Assembly (NCBI RefSeq): GCF_030247195.1
Contig: NC_080672.1
Span: forward strand, 10,416,001-10,480,000
DNA length: 64,000 nucleotides
From: Topomyia yanbarensis
Taxonomy: Eukaryota; Arthropoda; Insecta; Diptera; Culicidae
Reading direction: 5' to 3'
Numbering within the stretch: the stretch's first letter is position 1; each line of letters starts with the position of its first letter. Made by a program: the position numbers and the translations under genes. This document shows, in pieces, positions 11,591 to 22,785 of this stretch. Below the pieces are notes generated by a model. It ran no database searches. It saw only the letters and a program-made list of their open reading frames with translations, and was not told the DNA's origin.

Positions 11591-14500
11591 TTGTATGCCA
11601 TTCCCCTGAAAGCCAATCCCCACTCAACTCAAGAACTTCCTCCGGAGGAAGAGTACAGCTTTTTGGCTGGCTTGATTCTCGACAGCGCGAATCAAGCTCA
11701 GACTAAGCCAGTACCCGGCGCGAACATACAAAAACGTTTTCCCAATCCCAGGTGGGATAAAGAGTGCTCAGAGGTGTACGCAGAGAAGGCCGCCGCGTTT
11801 AAGACCTTCCGGAACGACGGGTTACCCGCTAGTTTTCGACAGTACGCGACGTTAGACAAGCGAATGAAGAGTTTGATGAAAGCCAAGAAACGCGGTTATT
11901 GGCGCCGGTTCGTCGACGGATTAACGAGAGAAACATCGATGAGCACTATTTGGGGAACAGCCCGACGTATGCGAAACCGAAGCAGTACTAATGAGAGCGT
12001 GGAATATTCAAACCGTTGGATATTCGATTTCGCCAAGAAGGTTTGTCCGGATTCCGCCCCGGCACAGAAGATCTACCGCGCCGCGTCCCGTCACGATAAT
12101 GCGAACGAAACACCTTTTTCGATGGTGGAGTTCTCACTTGCTCTCTTGTCGTGTAACAATAAAGCTCCAGGGCCAGACAGAATCAAATTCAACTTGCCAG
12201 ACTCTGCCAAGAGACGCTTGTTGAACTTGTTTAATAAGTTTCTTGAGGCTAACATGGTCCCACACGATTGGAGGCATCCAAAAACCAGGAAAACCAGCCT
12301 CCGACCACAATTCGTATCGACCGATCGCAATGCTATCTTGTATCCGGAAGTTGTTCGAGAAAATGATCCTATCCCGCCTCGACAATTGGGTCGAAGCAAA
12401 TGGCTTACTGTCAGATACACAATTTGGCTTTCGCAAAGGCAAAGGGACGAACGATTGTCTTGCGTTGCTCTCAACCGAAATTCAAATGGCCTATGCTAGT
12501 AAAGAGCAGATGGCATCAGTGTTCCTAGATATAAAGGGGGCTTTTGATTCAGTTTCTATCAACATTCTTTCAGAGAAGCTGCACCAGCATGGTCTTTCAG
12601 CGACTTTAAACAACTTTTTACTAAACTTGTTGTCGCATGGTGACTTATCGACATCACGATTTAGCTACATGGGCCTTCCCCAGGGCTCATGTCTAAGCCC
12701 CCTGTTATACAATTTCTACGTCAACGACATTGATGAATGTCTCGACAATTCCTGCACGGCAACTTGCAGACGATGGCGTGGTGTCTGTTACGGGACCCAA
12801 AGCTGTCGATCTATAAGGACCATTACAGAATACCTTGGACAATTTGTCTGCTTGGGCTATTAAGCAGGGTATCGAATTCTCCACGGAGAAAACGGAGCTA
12901 GTTGTATTTTCTAGGAAGCATGAACCAGCACAACTACAGCTTCTATTAATAGGTCAAACTATAGCTCAGGTCTTCACAGTAAAATATCTAGGGGTCTGGT
13001 TCGACTCGAAAGGTACTTGGGGATGCCATATTCGGTATCTGAAACAGAAATGCCAACAAAGGATCAACTACAATAACCGGAACGTGGTGGCGTCAAACAA
13101 CGATACTGTCGGTACTGGAATACGGATGCTTCTGCTTTCGATGCACCGCGAACATACATTTCATCAAACTCGAAAGAATTCAGTATCGTTGTTTGCGTAT
13201 CGCCTTAGGGTGCATGCAGTCGACCCATACGATGAGTCTCGAAGTCCTGTCGGGCGTTCTCCCGCTGAAAAATCGATTTTGGGAACTCTCATATCGATTG
13301 CTCATTCGATGCGATATCTTGAACCCGTTGGTGATTGAAAATTTCGAAAGGCTTGTTGAGCTCAATTCTCAGACTCGTTTTATGTCCCTGTACTTTGACT
13401 ACATAGCGCAAAATATTAATCCTTCTTCCACAATCCCAACCGTGTGCATTTCATAAATACTTCTGAATCTACTGTTTTCTTCGACACATCCATGAAAGAT
13501 GAGATTAATGGAATTCCGGACCACATACGCCCACAAGTGGTTCCAAATATTTTTTATAATAAATTCTGAGAAGTCGACTGTTCTAAGATGTTTTATACTG
13601 ACGGATCAAACCTCGAAGGGGCCACTGGCTTCGGTATTTTTAGTCAAAAGTTCACCGCCTCCTACAAACTCAGTGACCCCGCTTCAGTTTACGCCGCAGA
13701 ACTAGCTGCTATTCAGTATACCCTTGGAGTCATTGACACATTACCCGCAGACCATTACTTCATCGTCTCGGATAGTCTGAGTTCTATTGACGTTATTCGC
13801 TCGACGAAACATGGAAAGCATTCCTCGTATTTTTTGGGGAAAATACGGGAGCTACTGAGTGCTTTATCTGACAAATCTTTCCAGATTTCCTTGGTGTGGG
13901 TCCCTTCTCATTGCTCCATTCCGGACAATGAGAAGGCGGACTCCTTAGCTAAGGTGGGTGCCATTGAAGGTGACGTTTTTAAAAGACCATCAGAGAACCC
14001 TCGAAAGTTGGCAAACCTCGTGGAGCAATGGGGTGCTAGGAAGTTGGCTACATTCGATAGTCCCTAAGGTATCGACGAAACCTTGGTTCAAGGGGATGGA
14101 TGTGGGTCGTGACTTCATTTGTGTGATGTCCCGACTCATGGCGAACCATTACACGCTGGATGCACATCTCCGACGTATTGGGCTCGTGGAGAGTGGTATC
14201 TGCGCTTGTGGCGACGGTTATCACGACATCGAGCACATTGTCTGGACGTGCAACGAGTACAGTTCCGCCAGGTCTCGGCTTATGGACACCCTCCGGGCTC
14301 GAGGAAGACCACCCAACGTCCCGGTTCGAGATGTGTTGGCAAGCCGTGATGTCCTCTTTATGTCCCTTATATACACCTTTGTGAAAACCATCAATATCCA
14401 ACTTTAACTGCCCCTTTTTCCTTATCATTCTCAGAAGTGCTCTCTTCCACCTGTACCATACACCCACGATGGTTTGATGCGATTCCAAGGCGACACAAAA

Positions 14501-14830
14501 CATCCCTGTCGAATGAGCCAACAAACACGGGACCTAAAGCACGAACATCACACGCACAACTCGAAATGTAGCCGATCAACATCTGAGCCGCACTACGAAA
14601 TCGTCTGGATAAACCCCTGCCATCTTGAGAACGACCACCCGGCGTCCCAGTACATGATTCTTCCTGATGAAGGTCGTCCTGATTCTGTAATCCATCCGTT
14701 GATTTTCCGAAGCCTGAAACTGAAATAATGTTCTCCCCCTGCCATCGTTGTCCACCCTTCTTCCCCTGACTCTTACACACAGAAGTAACAGTCTTTCATT
14801 TCGAACGAACAAACGCTCAGTAATTAAGTA
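11591..14830 (+). mobile_element. I-clade non-LTR retrotransposon with RNase H, 5'-truncated and frameshifted
   Basis: The coding order is linker, reverse transcriptase, RNase H and a C-terminal zinc-binding tail. The endonuclease and ORF1 are missing, so the copy is 5'-truncated. Visible signatures are NNKAPGPDRI (about 12157), RPIAMLSCIRKLFEKMI, FGFRKGKGTNDCLALL, VFLDIKGAFDSV, GLPQGSCLSPLLYN, and the active-site LADDGVVSV near 12764, which is reached only after a frameshift. RNase H begins near 13588 with FYTDGS and continues through SDSLSSI and WVPSHCSIPDNEKADSLAK. The tail CACGDGYHDIEHIVWTC (about 14190-14255) is typical of I/R1-type elements. At least four frame breaks make it dead. Bases 14408-14830 look like its 3' untranslated part. 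Confidence 0.85.
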
Positions 14831-14839
14831 AACGTTTTA

Positions 14840-15365
14840 GCACTTATATATTTGCAAACGCGGTCTTAAGCATTAACCCACCATTCGCGCGATCATGAAT
14901 CGGTACCTTCGGTCATAGCAGCCTAGGTTCATGTCTTTAGTTGGACTAATTAAAAAAATGACGCTCATACTGCCGCTCTACGCATAATTGTCCCATGTGT
15001 ATAGGGAATCCCATAGCACATGGGGCAGTTATGAGTATAGCGGCAGCATATCCACTATACAACACGGTACTTGGCGGCACAACCAGGGACTCTAGTGATA
15101 TGGGGAATCTCACTCTCTTTCATCACTCAGTATATTAACATAAAAAAGCTTAAGACCTTCGCGATCATCCACGCACACCAAAGCCCGCGGTTACATAAAC
15201 ATGAAAACACTCCGGTGTATTTAATAATAAACTTATAAACTTATCAACCGGAAATCCACAAACGCCCATGTTCATGCGATAATGAATAGGTCGCGTCTGG
15301 AAATCTCTACCTTCGGTCCTAGCATCCTACGTCCATGCCTCCAGTTGGAGCAATAAAAAATATCA
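14840..15365 (-). repeat. Inverted partner of the 4500-5265 repeat, two diverged units
   Basis: The blocks ACCTTCGGTC.TAGCA.CCTA..TCCATG, CAGTTGGA and CGCGATCAT occur twice (about 14880-14960 and 15290-15355) and are the reverse complement of blocks in 4500-5265. A small palindromic element has inserted into the left unit at 14969-15046. The right edge at about 15365 abuts the branching-enzyme fragment. Confidence 0.5.
14969..15046. mobile_element. Short palindromic element, about 32-bp arms
   Basis: The left arm CTGCCGCTCTACGCATAATT.. and the right arm ..AGTTATGAGTATAGCGGCAG are near-perfect reverse complements, with TCCCATGTG/CACATGGG continuing the stem. Length about 78 bp, no coding. It interrupts a unit of the surrounding repeat, which marks it as a later insertion. 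Confidence 0.6.
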
Positions 15366-15369
15366 GGCT

Positions 15370-17150
15370 ATGTATGATTGTTTTCTGATCGTTTTACAGT
15401 TCACTTTTTATTATGCAACGAAAACAACGCTCGCCGGTGCTGCGCGCGACGTTTTTCTCTCATACCGTCCCTAACAATGAATGTGACTTTGATAATAATT
15501 GAGTTTATTTGTATTATTTTTAGAAATAAAGAACTTCGTAATTGGTCGACTAAACTAAGGCAACCGGAAGGTGGCATGGAAGAGTTCACTCAACGTTACA
15601 GGTACTGTGGATTGTATATCGCTCCTAACAACAGTATAGAGGCTCGTGAATGGACTCCAGCAGCGCAGTAGCTTTACTTCGCCGGTGATTTTAGTGCGTA
15701 TATTTATTTTAAAGCTTCCAAAAGTTTCTAACGTGTTTTTGCTTACGCAGATAACTGGCAATGGAAAGCCTCTCCGTACAAACAACTTCCATTTGGCAAA
15801 TGGGAGCTAATCCTACCTCCGAACGCTGGCGGGATCTGTGCTATAAGATGTCAGCTAGTAGATCGACTATCGCCATGGGTAAAGAATATCGTTCCTACAC
15901 CTAGATCTTCGGGTGTCAACTATCAGCAGCAGAATATGACATCCATCAGCTCATGAAAAATATATGATCTAACATAATAAACCGGCCAAACCCCGAGTGC
16001 TCCGTATATAAGAATACCGCGTAGCCATTGCCACTGAAGAACTTGGTGTTGGAACATATATAAACTTGGCTGATAACATTGTATCTAGGATCAAAGATCT
16101 CAAGTACAACACCATTCAGGTGATAGTCATCATGGAGCATGCCTATTATACCAGTTTTGGCCATCAGATGACAAGTTTCTTCGTTGACAGTAGCCACTAT
16201 GGCACACAAGAGGAGTTGACATATATGGTTGATAAAGCACATGGGCAGAGTCTCTTCGTGCTGCTGAATGTGGCTCATTCACATGCCATCAACAACACTC
16301 ACGACGGATGGAACCAGTTTGATAGAACCAATTCGTACTACTTCCTCGGTGGTTCTCGAGACGAACACACTTTATGGGACAGCTGTTTTTTTTAATTAGA
16401 GTAAGTTATTGCTTTGAAAAATTTACAACTTTTTACAGAAAAATAATAAAATTTTGTTTGAACAGATATGAGGTCCTTCGCTCGCGGCATGACGAGTAAA
16501 ACTCAATATTGTACCACTCACGTGATATCGACGAAGGGTTCTCCGGTAATTTGAATGTTGACATCGAAGCTTTGTTTTATTTAGCCACGGAGAACGAGTT
16601 CTTGCACATATTGAATCCCAATGTGATCACATTTGCATAGGACGTGGTGCTTTGTCGACCCACTGATGAAGGTGGTGTTGGATTCGACTGCCTTCTGGGT
16701 ATGGCAATTACAGATAAGTGGATCGAACATCTCAAAACAACGAATGATGAGCATCGGAACACTGGGAACCAATGAAATGTCGACCAATCGCTGCTAGATG
16801 GAAAAAACGATGTCACTGGCATATGCTGAATCACACTATCAAACATCGGTGGGTGATTAAACAATTACTGGCCTATGGATAAGGATAAATATCCACATAT
16901 GTCGGTAACTTCAGAACCGAACATGATCATCGATTGCGGGATAAGTCTTCCCATTGATTCAGTAGGTGATGAAGCCTCGGGTGAAGCTTACCTGAACTTT
17001 ATAGGTAACGATTTCGGTCACCCGGAATGGTTGGGTTTCCCTAGAATCATAAGCAATCAATCATATAATTACACTGGCCGTCAGTGGCATTCGGTAGATG
17101 ATAAGTTGTTTAAATACCGATTCCTCAACGATTATGATCGTTGAAATTAA
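15370..17150 (+). pseudogene. Glycogen branching enzyme gene fragment, broken, introns retained
   Basis: This is a decayed copy of 1,4-alpha-glucan branching enzyme, a GH13 enzyme that makes the alpha-1,6 branches of glycogen. From about 15519 the frame reads GGMEEFTQRYRYCGLYIAPN and REWTPAAQ, typical of the N-terminal module. A stop follows at 15669. An intron-like gap with GT..AG ends lies at about 15692-15750, followed by NWQWKASPYKQLPFGKWEL. The 16000-16390 part reads VGTYINLADNIV..YNTIQVIVIMEHAYYTSFG. A second intron-like gap (about 16400-16466) follows, then YEVLRS. The segment that should carry the nucleophile aspartate is deleted, and the acid/base glutamate position reads as a stop (TFA-stop-DV). 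The end keeps AYLNFIGNDFGHPEWLGFPRI. First and last parts are missing. It cannot encode an active enzyme. Confidence 0.85.
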
Positions 17151-18125
17151 TGCTTTGGTCGGTGCGTGAATTTATACTTCTTCTTAACTAAGGGCATTCG
17201 ATTGTGCGTAAAAACACTTGAAGGTGAAGGAATGAAGGAGACATTGAACATTTGAAGGTTAAGGAATGCGGGAGGCATTGTGCATTGGCGAAGCAAGCAG
17301 GGAGGCATTATGCTGGTCTCGTTAAACGCAATTTGAGGTTGATATTGCGCACCACATTGACCGATAACCGTCATTAACTGCATGTATTTCCCCGACAAAC
17401 TCACAGGTCACACCAAGATGGGTCATACCATTGAGCACATGTGGGAGCAGGTTAAGATCTGGGTCCCAGGTTAAGATTTACAAAGCCGAATTCGATCGAG
17501 TAATGTGCCAACATCGGGTCAACCGGACCGCTTTGCTCCCACTGTGGAACGTTCCGGATTCGAGCTCAGTATCGGCCGCTTTCTGCTAAGCAATAAAGCG
17601 ACCATGACCTGCACGGTGGCCGTCGAATCGGCAATCGTTGAACACTATAATACAATTACCAGCTACGTCAGCTAATTGAAGGTCTAAATTGCAAGGGTTA
17701 GGAGCTGCTTTGGTCATCACCAAATGCCGGGACGATAAGTAAGAACATCACGACACCGTATGGATGAGGGAGTCGAACAGGCGTCTTTCTACCAAGTGCT
17801 TACCAACGTGATAGTTTGGCTGCCGTGCAGCGATAAAAATATTCGAACGGATATGAATAAAATACGAATACGAGTAGTTAGGAGTGCTTGCATTCTTTGT
17901 GTTTATTTACGTTTATGTCAAATACTGAGAAACTATAATGTTTTGTTTATTTATCAAACTAAATGCACATGCAGCTTTAATCTCTCTTGGCAATCAACAA
18001 CTATCTCTTCGGTAGCTTGGAACTGTTGCGTTTTTCCTTATCTCCTGCAGGAATCAGGGTCAGGTACGAGACTTGAAAATAATTTTCAGCCCAACAATAA
18101 CAATAAATAGTTCACGGATATACGT
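17151..18125. other. Spacer between two gene fragments, possible unidentified coding remnant
   Basis: No recognised gene. On the plus strand, about 17505-17670 reads RFAPTVERSGFELSIGRFLL and then LSNKATMTCTVAVESAIVEH without a stop, which looks more protein-like than chance, and a methionine-led frame runs 17760-18110. I do not recognise either. A direct repeat around GAAGGTGAAGGAATG..GAGGCATT is present at 17220-17310. This may be part of a third captured gene fragment. Confidence 0.3.
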
Positions 18126-19336
18126 TCACATCTTACGTAACATGCGTACCATTTCCAGGAGTTTCTCAGAATAGTGTGTACGGCCGCATTCTAAAATTCA
18201 ACTTTTTAATGCCACTTACTTTTCGTCGTTCCATCTTATCATACATATGACTGAAATGATCTTGATACACCATGTAGGTTTCCTTCTCCTGTGGAGTCAT
18301 TTCCGCTATCAGCGTGTCATTGATCTAATCCAGTGGCTGTGGTCTACCCGCCACCGTTATCATTGGCATATCGTCATCCGAATCGGTATCCATAATTTCA
18401 ACAATGGGAATCTCTGTATCGTCAATATCCTTCTCATCGTCACTACTGTCAATACTTGGCTCGTTGTTGAGACCTAGCCCCTTGATGGCATCATTCGTTG
18501 CATTGTGAGAGCTTTGCTTCTCGTGCTGTTGTGATACCGACATAATATCGTCGGCATCTTTACGGTTCCGTGCGGAAGAAATAACACTAGTGCAGTTAGT
18601 GACCACGGGGGGTTGTGTGGAGGTGAATGCAGCTTTCTCTAAAATTGACTCAACTGAATTTTCATCCACATCGTTCGTAATAACAGTTGATTCCGTCATG
18701 CACACCGGACGATCTTTCCGATGTGTTGTGGTTTCCACTGCGTCTGAATCACCAATGGTAACATCGACACGGGTTTCTTCCACAGCGAATCCACTGGTTC
18801 GCGTTGCTTCGCCGGACCATTGCTCATCTGAAATCCTGTTGGTTGGTTTGGCAATACTAAAACACAAAAAAAAAATGTGAAGAAAATACTAAACAAAAAC
18901 AATACTATATCCATACCCTCTCATAGTGTCAATATCAACCGGTTCAGGCTCGAGAATTTCCGGAGCAAGTTTGATATCTTCAACTTGTCTTAACAGATCG
19001 TACAGCGGCTGTAATTGCTCGTTGAACTTGGCCAACAGTAAGCGTGAATCTTTTTTCGGTAGTGCTGAACTGTCTTTCTCCACAGTACTGCCAAAATATG
19101 TACAGCGAAATTCGCCGGATGCAAAATCGATCAACTGGTCTGCCACCAGATCGGTAAAAGTCTAATCGCAGGAAGGACACTTGAAACTTGCACTAGTGGC
19201 ATCACGCTCCTTGGTTTACATACGCTTCCGCATATGATCGAGCTTGTACTTGACGACGTTCACAAAGGTTTTATAATTGATGAAATAGTAATTAACCTTT
19301 TGTGCTTTACCGTCTGGACCAGTTTCCATTTTTAAT
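18126..19336 (-). pseudogene. TFIIE-alpha (general transcription factor) gene fragment, broken, introns retained
   Basis: The copy resembles the alpha subunit of TFIIE, which recruits TFIIH to the RNA polymerase II pre-initiation complex. Reading down from about 19336 the frame gives [27 protein letters not shown], a stop, FKCPSC, another stop, then the region where the second zinc-ribbon cysteine pair should be reads CTYFGS, so one ligand is lost. It continues KKDSRLLLAKFNEQLQPLYD and APEILEPEPVDIDTMRG. A GT..AG intron-like gap of about 60 bp (18863-18905) follows, then an acidic region with DDEKDIDDTEIPIVEI, then AEMTPQEKETYMVYQDHFSH and, after a further GTAAGT donor near 18223, EMVRMLRKM and a stop at 18126. 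The N-terminal winged-helix part is absent. Stops show it is dead. Confidence 0.85.
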
Positions 19337-20043
19337 GGAACCAGCAGAAATTTTTAATAACTTTTTGAGCAAATTTTCACTGTTGAGTGGTGATTCTGGC
19401 GAATATGGATGACATTTTGCGAATTTGACAGGTAGTGGACGAGAAAAAACAAAACGAGAACTACAAGAAAAACACTGGAGAAAAAATCAGTTTTCATTTC
19501 TGATGTGCGTTACATGCTTGCATCCCAAATGCATGCATTCACATCGCTACGTAAACGCAGCCTTAGGCATACACAAGCGATCAAAAGTGCGTATAAGGAA
19601 GCTGCATAAGCTTCAGGTTTTAAGTAATTTTGCGATACGTTTTGAGTACTAATAACGACTTAAGCAGCTTTCAAGTTCCATTAAAGCTTAAGCAGCTTGA
19701 AAGTTCGCTAAGAACTTTATGTGAACTTTAAAGTGTGCTTTTTAAGTATTATCCGAACTTCTGGTTGCTTGGGTAGTATGAACTTTCCACATAACATTCA
19801 TGTGAAAAACATATAGTGCATATCCATATGTAAAACAATTGATATCGCCGATTCTTCTACCCATTAAATCTATAGGTAAAATTAATTGATATTCATTTGG
19901 AAATCTTAGTCAATGGTATTTCTTATGATGTTTATGTGATTTTCACATAATGTTCGCAAGAATTCCACTAGAAAATCACATTGCCCGCACTCTATTAGAT
20001 ATTCAAATGGTAAACGTAAGCTTTTCATGTGTTTTATAATTGA
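19337..20043. other. Intergenic DNA, no gene seen
   Basis: Contains repeated short words such as AAGCTT, AAGCAGCTT and GAACTTT around 19600-19740 and CATATG/TTCACATAATG words around 19790-19960. These look like decayed MITE interior. The one 75-residue frame has no recognised similarity. Confidence 0.35.
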
Positions 20044-21046
20044 ATCAATTCTCGACAAAGGGGTCATGCATAAATGACGTAGCATTTTAGGGGGTAGGGG
20101 GGGTACACCAAATTTGTGATGAAGTGTGACGAGGGGGAGGGTAGGGTCAGAAGTTGTGCGACGTAGCATTAAGTTTTAATTTTTTGGCGGGCATCAAAAC
20201 CCATTAATTAGAGAAAAAATTTAATGTTCCTCCATTCCTAAGTTGATTTTCACGCGGTTTTTTCATTTTGTAAATTTTACTGTTCGCGGAATGGCAGGCT
20301 CGCAAAGAAAATGATAAATTTTTCATGCGGATTTAAATTTCCACATTAGTTAGCTAATATTGCTAACTAGTAGACTTATTTTAATAGCTGAATTGAATTT
20401 TCTTTCGGATTCAATCAAAGAAAATTTAGTAATTTAGTTGAGCTTATGCTTCCTAAAATCGTTGGCAGCTGCAGGATTGTGAACTTTTCTTCGTGCTTTA
20501 TGACATGTAAAATTCTAAACAAAACTATCCACACTATATTTGTCATGAAATGGGCTTCTTTTGTAGGCAATTTGCTGTTATAATGAAAATGTCGATAAAA
20601 GTCGTCAAACATTTTGTAAGGACATATATTTAAAAGAATTGAAAAACATATGAAATTTTTTCATCTCCCGGTCGCGTTGCGTGGGGGGGGGGGTTAGAGA
20701 TATGCTACGTCATTTACAAGGGGGAGGTTAGAATTTTGTGACCAAATGCTACGAGGGGGGAGGGAGGGGTCGAAAATCGCCAGAAAAAAGCTACGTCATT
20801 TGTGTACGGCCCCAAACATATGATTACGGCCTAAAAGCCAACTGTCAAAATCCACTTTGAATGGAAATTCCAGACAAACCGTTACTAGTCGAACATAGTT
20901 CACAACTGTTTATGAAAGAGAAAACTTTTCTCTTTCATTTACTACCAACATCTGTGATTGGCGTGTAACGGTTTGTCCGGAATTTCCATTCAAAGTGGAT
21001 TTTGACAGTTGGCTTTTAGGCCGTAATCATATGTTTGTCGAGAAGT
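20044..21046. mobile_element. Palindromic MITE, copy 1, split by the insertion at 20058-20813
   Basis: The left end AATTCTCGACAAA (20045-20057) is separated from ACATATGATTACGGCCTAAA (about 20817 on) by another element. The right end is TTTAGGCCGTAATCATATGT.. TTGTCGAGAA near 21045. Once the insert is set aside the copy matches 25018-25262 closely, with arms holding AAGCCAACTGTCAAAATCCA and GAATGGAAATTCC. The uninterrupted length is about 245 bp. Confidence 0.75.
20058..20813. mobile_element. Non-autonomous DNA element inserted in a MITE
   Basis: The left end GGGGTCATGCATAAATGACG and the reverse complement of the right end GGGGCCGTACACAAATGACG match, continuing into GTAGC. Both subterminal zones are G-rich on one strand (GGGGGTAGGGGGGG; GGGGGGAGGGAGGGG). 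It carries no recognisable transposase and is flanked by AAA (or CAAA) on both sides, a possible short target duplication. Its insertion splits the flanking MITE, fixing the relative order of events. Confidence 0.65.
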
Positions 21047-21114
21047 GTTTTCCACATGATGTTAACGTGTCTAGTTTTTTCAGTGTACAGTCTCTTTTGA
21101 GACATTACTAATGT

Positions 21115-21266
21115 CGTTTTTCATTGAAAAACACTGGGGCGGTGGATTGTACTGATTTAGCACTTTCTAGCAGAAGTGGGAATGAAACACATCTAGTGGC
21201 CTGCTCTTCTGCTAGAAAATGCAACACCAGTGCAATCCACCGCCCCGGGGTTTTTCAATGAAAAAC
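21115..21266. mobile_element. Small palindromic MITE
   Basis: GTTTTTCATTGAAAAAC followed by a GGGGCGGTGGATTGTACTG arm at the left pairs with CAGTGCAATCCACCGCCCC and GTTTTTCAATGAAAAAC at the right. About 152 bp, non-coding, with AGCAGAAG/CTTCTGCT inside as a further inner stem. Confidence 0.7.
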
Positions 21267-22785
21267 CCCATAAAAATCTGTGAATATGGCAACCCGGATA
21301 CTCAAGTGAATCATTTTTGCACGGTAAAAAAAATACTCATTGATGTAATTGATTTATAACACGGTAAAAAAATCGTACGTCTAGCTCAAGTTATGTTGTA
21401 CTAAAATAAGTTTATCGTGATTTTGCATTGATTTTCTAATAATTCTAATCTGTATCAAAGAGATCTGATATTTGAAAATAATTTAATGCAAATTTAAAAT
21501 GTGCACCTGTTGGAATCGCACCACTCTAGAAATTTATTGAATTTGCATGGTTTCATCTTTGTTTCCATTTATCAATAGTACAAGTACACTGAAGTCTTTA
21601 ATCAACATTTCATTTGCTGGCGAATGACCTAAAAAGGTTAAAGCCACAAATAAACAAAAAAAATCATTTCCAGGGTACTCGGGAGCGTGGCCAAATATAT
21701 AGCAATATTTTGTAACAAAATCAACCGGATTACATATACTGAGCTGGATCGTGAAAAAATAGTTACACATATAAATTATTGTGCTTTTGATTTCGACGTT
21801 TAACAAGCGTCGTTACTGTAACAGCGCAAGAATACTTCACTTACATCTTGTCGCACCAAAATTGCCATAAAACTAATACTGCTAAATGAAATTAAGACAA
21901 CGAAGATAAACAGGAACACAAACCGGGCCATTCTTCGTGTTAGGTGGAAATTCATACTTTTTCCACCAATTACGACGAACTATGATAGATAATATTCGGA
22001 ATGCATAAAAAAACACTGATAACTAGTAATCATTGCAGTTTATTTCGCAATTTAGCTTTAGCGAACGATTCACTTCGCAATAAATTATTATATGACATAT
22101 TAAGGTACCAAACAATTCGTTATGGTTATGGCTGTGAATACAATGAACACAATGCTAATTCGTGAAACTTAAACAAAATCGCTAACTAATACTGTGGACA
22201 ATAAAAAAAATATTCCGAAATAAAAGATGCCTTCACTTCAGCACATTTTTAACTAATAAACGTCTTCATTTTCACCGGTACAACATTCTTCTTAACATGT
22301 AACATCGTATTCCAATAATTAATCTGCTAATGAATCACCCTAAAACATCTGAATAACTGCACTGGCGACAAATATAGGCTAGTTTTTTTTTTCTGCACAA
22401 TAAAATACCAGGAGACTTCCTAAATGCTATCGGGGATTATGTGAAAACAGTTTTAAGATTGTGATGAGAATCGAGATCGATAACGCACGATGATGTGCTA
22501 ACTTAATCTACTTTCAGAGTATTAGCTCTATAACACAACTAGCTTAATTTGATTCATAATTTTTTGGTGTGGTTTCCTACTAAGTCGGTGGAGAATAGTA
22601 GCAAAAAAAGGATTGTACTACTGTTCAATGGAATGAATAAAATATCATTGCAATCCTACATGCATCGCTCCTGTAAATCTGTCACTGAACATGCTATTTT
22701 GTCCAAATCAAGTGTAAAATATGAGATTCAGGAAGCTTTATAATTCGACAAGTTTAGGGATAAATGCGTACGATGTTCCAGAGCT
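21267..22785. other. Intergenic DNA and probable 3' flank of the neighbouring minus-strand gene
   Basis: AT-rich and without recognisable coding. Two short CACGGTAAAAAAA blocks occur near 21320 and 21360. The part nearest 22785 presumably contains the 3' untranslated region of the gene that ends at 22786; AATAAA-type signals on the minus strand are common because of base composition and none can be singled out. Confidence 0.35.

Noticed and set aside
16066..16395. Intact branching-enzyme gene at 16 kb
   Set aside because: The open frame is only one piece; stops lie before and after it, the nucleophile segment is deleted and the acid/base residue is a stop.
18325..19146. Functional TFIIE-alpha gene
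   Set aside because: Stops occur in the region before the zinc ribbon and inside it, one ribbon cysteine is lost, and the N-terminal winged-helix part is absent.
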